From: CAXBNB01 sp040222275
GTDB lineage: Bacteria > Bacteroidota > Bacteroidia > Cytophagales > Cyclobacteriaceae
DNA length: 64,000 nt
Direction of reading: 5' to 3'
Assembly (NCBI GenBank): GCA_040222275.1
Contig: JAVKDJ010000010.1
Span: 1 to 64,000 of the forward strand
Shown here: one piece after another, positions 63,634-64,000 of the stretch
Layout: the number at the start of each line of letters is the position of its first letter
Position numbering within the stretch: the first letter of the stretch is position 1
Translations under genes and position numbers: made by a program
Notes under the pieces: generated by a model
The model's input: only the letters and a program-made list of their open reading frames with translations
Database searches by the model: none
What the model was told of the DNA's origin: nothing

Positions 63634-64000
63634 ATGAAATATCTATTCCCGATTGGGTTTTTGATGATGTACGTTTTAGCCTGTACAACAAAAGAAACTG
63701 CCAAAGACACGCCACAAACCAAACCCAATATTGTCCTTTTTTTTGTGGATGACATGGGGTGGCAGGATACATCGGTTCCCTTTTGGAACAAAAAGACCCC
63801 TTTCAACCAAATTTACCAAACACCAAACATGGAGCGGCTGGCTGCTGAAGGAATGAAGTTTACGCAGGCCTATGCCACTCCGGTTTGTTCGCCTACCCGC
63901 ATAAGCCTGATAACAGGCATGAATGCGGCCCGCCATAGGGTCACCAACTGGACCCTGCGCAAAGATGCTTTACAACCGATGGAAACCAACCATAAAAAGT
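63634..64000 (+). CDS. Type I sulfatase lipoprotein, module E (cut by window end)
   Basis: The first 122 residues from ATG 63634. The lipobox is YVLAC (Cys17). NIVLFFVDDMGWQDTSVPFW gives the metal-binding DD, NMERLAAEGMKFTQAYATP follows, and Cys85 in CSPTRISLITG is the formylglycine site. It is a sulfatase, the third in the window and a lipoprotein unlike the other two. The gene lies 68 bases after the FG-GAP gene. The rest is outside the window. Confidence 0.9.
   Translation, partial: MKYLFPIGFLMMYVLACTTKETAKDTPQTKPNIVLFFVDDMGWQDTSVPFWNKKTPFNQIYQTPNMERLAAEGMKFTQAYATPVCSPTRISLITGMNAARHRVTNWTLRKDALQPMETNHKK

Noticed and set aside
1..64000. CRISPR arrays, tRNA or rRNA genes, integrases, complete IS elements
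   Set aside because: Looked for on both strands; no regularly spaced repeats, cloverleaf-like segments or transposase/integrase motifs were recognised by eye. A tRNAscan or Rfam search would settle small RNAs.

Overview
The window comes from a Bacteroidota genome, most likely the Cytophagales (Cyclobacteriaceae/Fulvivirga-like), probably marine or otherwise exposed to sulfated polysaccharide. This is inferred from repeated SusC/SusD pairs, STN-carrying SusC transporters under ECF sigma/FecR control, FG-GAP/ASPIC lipoproteins, sulfatases, TAnnTTTG-type promoter motifs and the lack of clear Shine-Dalgarno sequences. No rRNA, tRNA, CRISPR array, integrase or complete insertion sequence was seen.

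Region 1 (1-11.15 kb) is housekeeping. It holds the tail of an unidentified gene, a POTRA/beta-barrel outer-membrane protein, a SAM methyltransferase, a GWxTD protein overlapping rlmB, a toastrack-type exported protein, grpE-dnaJ, ispH, cmk, a 53-residue lipoprotein, and a lipoprotein version of a 2-keto-4-pentenoate hydratase. Two intergenic palindromic elements lie here (242-297 and 6430-6569). The DnaJ has lost one of its two zinc centres.

Region 2 (11.3-64 kb) is a run of five nutrient-sensing modules, each with an ECF sigma factor, a FecR anti-sigma, a SusC transporter with an N-terminal STN signalling domain, and a SusD lipoprotein. Module A (11.3-18.6 kb) has no enzyme. Module B (23.0-31.2 kb) carries a glucuronoyl-esterase-like protein. 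Module C (35.3-44.2 kb) has its sigma gene reversed and carries a sulfatase. Module D (44.5-53.2 kb) carries a sulfatase. Module E (53.4-64 kb) carries a giant FG-GAP/ASPIC lipoprotein and a sulfatase cut by the window end. Between A and B lie a truncated XRE regulator coupled to a Schlafen/AlbA_2 ATP-binding gene, and an exported FAD oxidoreductase. Between B and C lie a PhoD-like phosphatase lipoprotein and a non-SusC TonB-dependent receptor.

Proposed working model, from family knowledge: SusD and SusC capture an oligosaccharide, the SusC STN domain signals to FecR in the inner membrane, FecR releases its sigma factor, and the sigma factor transcribes susCD plus cargo. Each fecR-susC gap contains a hairpin, so the regulatory pair and the transport operon may be separate transcription units.

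The most striking internal signal is a sharp drop in GC inside the module B susC (about 25.65-25.87 kb), lasting through susD and the esterase to about 31.3 kb. The conserved signalling end of SusC looks native, while its barrel, SusD and the enzyme look imported.
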